A DNA stretch of 8,441 bases from assembly GCA_023248415.1 (NCBI GenBank), contig JAHFEP010000064.1:2791-11231 (forward strand), written 5' to 3'. A program made the position numbers and the translations under genes. Shown here piece by piece: positions 6,531-8,441 of the stretch. Origin of the DNA: Nitrospirota bacterium. GTDB lineage: Bacteria > Nitrospirota > CAKKRA01 > 9FT-COMBO-42-15. The notes below the pieces were generated by a model, which worked only from the letters and a program-made list of their open reading frames with translations, was not told where the DNA came from and ran no database searches. Every line of letters begins with the position of its first letter. Position 1 is the first letter of the stretch.

Positions 6531-7526
6531 TTGGTAAATATGAAAAAGAACAAAATAATCTATTATGAAATGCTTAATTATCAACCCGAGAATTTAAAAC
6601 TATTGAATGAAAACTTTGATGTAATTACATTACCGACCCCTGCGCACGATAAGCCACAGATATTGAACCAAGCTGATGTTATTTTTGCGCCGCTCAGTTA
6701 TTATTGCGGAAAAGACAAGATTGACCAATCTCCGAAGTTAAAGGTAATTGCTTCCAATACAACCGGATATCCCCATATTGATGTTAAGTATGCTGCTCAA
6801 AAGAGCATTCAGGTGATTACCTTGAAAGGACACGATGAATTTTTGAAGACCATAACGTCCACAGCTGAATTGACATGGGGATTAATTGTCGCAATTTCTC
6901 GAAACATGTTTCCAGCTTATCAGTCTGTCTTAGATGGTAAATGGAACCGGCGGCCTTTTGGAGGGAAATCTATGTTATCAAGGATGTCACTTGGTGTAGT
7001 TGGATATGGTAGACTTGGTAAGATGGTAGCATCTTATGGCTTGTGTTTTGGAATGACGGTGAGATATTATGACCCCTATGTTTCCGACTATGAACCATGT
7101 ATAGAGCGTGTAAATTTCCTGCTTGAGCTGGTCAGGATGAGTGATATTGTTACAATTCATATACCCCATGAACCTGAAACAGAAAATCTTTTTAATAAAA
7201 AAATACTTACCCATTTTAAGAAAGGAGCATATCTAATTAATACCTCCAGAGGAGAACTTATTGATCACGACGCACTCTTGAAATGTTTAAAGGATGGAAT
7301 ATTAGCGGGGGCTGCATTGGATGTGTTGGATGGTGAATATAAAGATGGATTGAAAGATAATATTAAAGACCATCTTGCTTGGAAATACGCACAAGAGCAT
7401 AATAACTTAATTTTAACACCTCACATTGGCGGATCTACTATTGATGCATGGAAAATGACTGAAGAATATACTATTAAATTAATAATTAATGTGTTGAATA
7501 GGGAATCTGATAAAAGACAGAGTTAG
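6531..7526 (+). CDS. D-isomer-specific 2-hydroxyacid dehydrogenase
   Basis: This 331-residue NAD(P)-dependent oxidoreductase belongs to the phosphoglycerate/D-lactate/formate dehydrogenase superfamily. It has an N-terminal substrate domain, the STAELTWG helix that joins it to the cofactor domain, and a Rossmann motif GVVGYGRLG with the glycines at 158, 160 and 163. The catalytic set is complete: Arg240 in NTSRGE, Glu269 in LDGEY, and His298 in LTPHIGG. The enzyme therefore looks active, interconverting a 2-keto acid and a D-2-hydroxy acid, but the substrate is unknown. It lies between neuC and neuA, 12 and 8 bases away, so a role in making or decorating the nonulosonic acid is likely by context. 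No ACT or other regulatory domain follows, unlike many SerA enzymes. The start is taken as TTG at 6531, because GAGGA at 6519-6523 lies seven bases upstream. An in-frame ATG at 6540 would be 16 bases from that site and is the alternative. Confidence 0.9.
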   Translation: MVNMKKNKIIYYEMLNYQPENLKLLNENFDVITLPTPAHDKPQILNQADVIFAPLSYYCGKDKIDQSPKLKVIASNTTGYPHIDVKYAAQKSIQVITLKGHDEFLKTITSTAELTWGLIVAISRNMFPAYQSVLDGKWNRRPFGGKSMLSRMSLGVVGYGRLGKMVASYGLCFGMTVRYYDPYVSDYEPCIERVNFLLELVRMSDIVTIHIPHEPETENLFNKKILTHFKKGAYLINTSRGELIDHDALLKCLKDGILAGAALDVLDGEYKDGLKDNIKDHLAWKYAQEHNNLILTPHIGGSTIDAWKMTEEYTIKLIINVLNRESDKRQS

Positions 7527-7534
7527 GGATAGAG

Positions 7535-8266
7535 ATGAAGGGTAATACTATAAAAATTAAAGATGAAGTCTGGGCGTTAATCCCCGCAAGGGGGAGCTCC
7601 AAGTCAATTCCATTAAAAAATTTAGCTGAATTAAACGGCAGGCCGCTGATAGACTATGTTATCAAAGCCGGGAAAGCAAGCCATTTTATTTCACGCATTA
7701 TTTGTTCAACTGAAAATGAAGTAATTGCTAAATTTTGTGCTAAAAATGGTGTTGAGGTTCAGAAAAGGCCATATGAGTTAGCTCAAGACGATATCCCAAC
7801 ATTGGATGTGATTGTTTACTTTTTAGAAACATTAATCAAGGAAGAGGGTGCTGTAGCAAATATTATAGTTCTGTTGGAACCAACATCTCCATTTGTTCTC
7901 CCTGAACATATTGACAAATGTGTTGAACTATTAAGGGCACATCCGGAAACGGATTCTGCTCAAACGATTACGCCTATTTCTCCTAATAACCACGCTTACA
8001 ATCAGAGATATCTGAATAACAATTTTGTTAAATTCCAATTTGCGAAGGAGAGGGATATTTATTATAACAAGCAGTTAAAACCCAAGTTATATGTTCATGG
8101 TAATGTAAGGGTTCTACGGAGCGATTCGTTGCTGAAGAAAAGAGACCTCTTTGGCGACTGTTCTCTTCCTTACATTATCCCTCGTATCTATGCCATGGAT
8201 GTTGATGGGCCGGAGGATTTAAAATTGGCTGATTGCTTTCTTAAATGTGGATTGGTAGAACTATAA
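7535..8266 (+). CDS. neuA: Acylneuraminate cytidylyltransferase (CMP-nonulosonate synthetase)
   Basis: It uses CTP to activate a nonulosonic acid as its CMP-sugar, the donor for transferases. The 243 residues fit the short, single-domain type. The N-terminal CTP-binding loop is IPARGSSKSIPLKN at residues 16-29, where the usual ARGGSK or ARxGSK is ARGSSK. Further family blocks are ICSTENEVIA, RPYELAQDD, LLEPTSPF (usually LQPTSP) and near the C-terminus MDVDGPEDLKLAD, whose aspartates match the metal-binding end of the fold. It follows the dehydrogenase by 8 bases with a modest AGGGA Shine-Dalgarno site at 7525-7529. Together with NeuB and NeuC it completes the route from UDP-sugar to CMP-sugar. 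Kdo cytidylyltransferases share the fold but usually begin with a different, shorter loop, so the NeuA/LegF/PseF group is preferred; the exact sugar is not determined. Confidence 0.92.
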   Translation: MKGNTIKIKDEVWALIPARGSSKSIPLKNLAELNGRPLIDYVIKAGKASHFISRIICSTENEVIAKFCAKNGVEVQKRPYELAQDDIPTLDVIVYFLETLIKEEGAVANIIVLLEPTSPFVLPEHIDKCVELLRAHPETDSAQTITPISPNNHAYNQRYLNNNFVKFQFAKERDIYYNKQLKPKLYVHGNVRVLRSDSLLKKRDLFGDCSLPYIIPRIYAMDVDGPEDLKLADCFLKCGLVEL

Positions 8267-8290
8267 AAGATGATAATCAAATAAGTAAGA

Positions 8291-8296
8291 AAGGAG
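8291..8296 (+). promoter_or_regulatory. Shine-Dalgarno site of the last partial gene
   Basis: AAGGAG lies five bases before TTG at 8302 in the 35-base gap after neuA. The gap holds no hairpin plus T run, so transcription probably continues from neuA into this gene. Confidence 0.65.
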
Positions 8297-8301
8297 AGAA
8301 A

Positions 8302-8441
8302 TTGAAACCCATATCAGTTATTATTAATGCACGACTGGACTCTTCACGAATTCCACTTAAGATGGTGCGGCCTTTCGCAAAAACCACTCTTATTGAAATT
8401 GCCTTACAGAAACTGGATAAACTCGATTTCTTTGAACATCG
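8302..8441 (+). CDS. Partial nucleotidyltransferase-like protein (N-terminus only)
   Basis: The open frame runs from TTG at 8302 to the window edge, about 46 residues. AAGGAG at 8291-8296 lies five bases before the TTG, and no in-frame ATG or GTG is nearby upstream, so TTG is the best start. The protein begins with SVIINARLDSSRIPLKM, which matches the opening strand and nucleotide-binding loop of the cytidylyltransferase/SpsF-type fold (compare ARGSSKSIPLKN in the neighbouring neuA product), followed by the usual TTLIEIALQKL helix. It would be a second sugar-activating or related enzyme directly after neuA. SpsF-like proteins have poorly known roles in spore-coat and surface glycans. Only the first part of the domain is visible, so the subfamily is unresolved. 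Confidence 0.72.
   Translation, partial: MKPISVIINARLDSSRIPLKMVRPFAKTTLIEIALQKLDKLDFFEH

Noticed and set aside
6258..6584. A 108-codon open frame on the minus strand across the neuC/dehydrogenase junction
   Set aside because: It is antisense to conserved neuC coding sequence and to the start of the dehydrogenase, with hydrophobic low-complexity content expected from AT-rich antisense sequence.
8267..8301. Possible terminator or tiny gene in the gap after neuA
   Set aside because: No inverted repeat with a T run is present, and the ATG at 8270 opens a frame of only four codons; the gap is filled by the ribosome site of the next gene.

Overview
The window is a compact piece of a bacterial surface-carbohydrate locus. 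Every gene I can support lies on the + strand, and together they fill almost all of the sequence. Gaps are 35 bases or less, one junction overlaps by 4 bases, and I see no terminator between genes, so the layout reads as part of one long operon that continues beyond both edges. The composition is AT-rich and uneven, and three of the nine genes appear to use GTG or TTG starts. Capsule-type glycosyltransferases and nonulosonic (sialic-acid-like) sugar genes point to a bacterium with a glycosylated surface, probably Gram-negative. The sequence alone does not settle the phylum.

Left part (1-4311): the C-terminal part of a NeuC-type hydrolysing sugar-nucleotide 2-epimerase, then a 519-residue capsule-type GT-B protein, a 261-residue class I SAM-dependent methyltransferase, and a second 479-residue GT-B-like protein. 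Both GT-B-like proteins carry an HP motif followed by a Ser...Glu-Ala motif, as in nucleotide-binding C-lobes of capsule and wall-polymer transferases. They are candidates for adding an activated sugar to a glycan, with the methyltransferase decorating it.

Right part (4333-8441): a nonulosonate cassette. NeuC would make a ManNAc-type sugar from a UDP-sugar, NeuB would condense it with phosphoenolpyruvate to give a nine-carbon 2-keto acid, and NeuA would activate the product as the CMP-sugar. A D-2-hydroxyacid dehydrogenase with all of its catalytic residues sits between NeuC and NeuA and has no place in the textbook three-step route. A further gene with a nucleotidyltransferase-like N-terminus starts after NeuA and runs off the edge.

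Most worth a second look are the dehydrogenase inside the cassette, the subgroup-type motifs of its NeuB and NeuC, the doubling of both the epimerase and (probably) the nucleotidyltransferase, a 7-base tandem repeat in the methyltransferase gene that could cause frame switching, and a hairpin plus T9 run inside the first glycosyltransferase gene. No RNA genes, CRISPR arrays, insertion sequences or tRNAs were seen.
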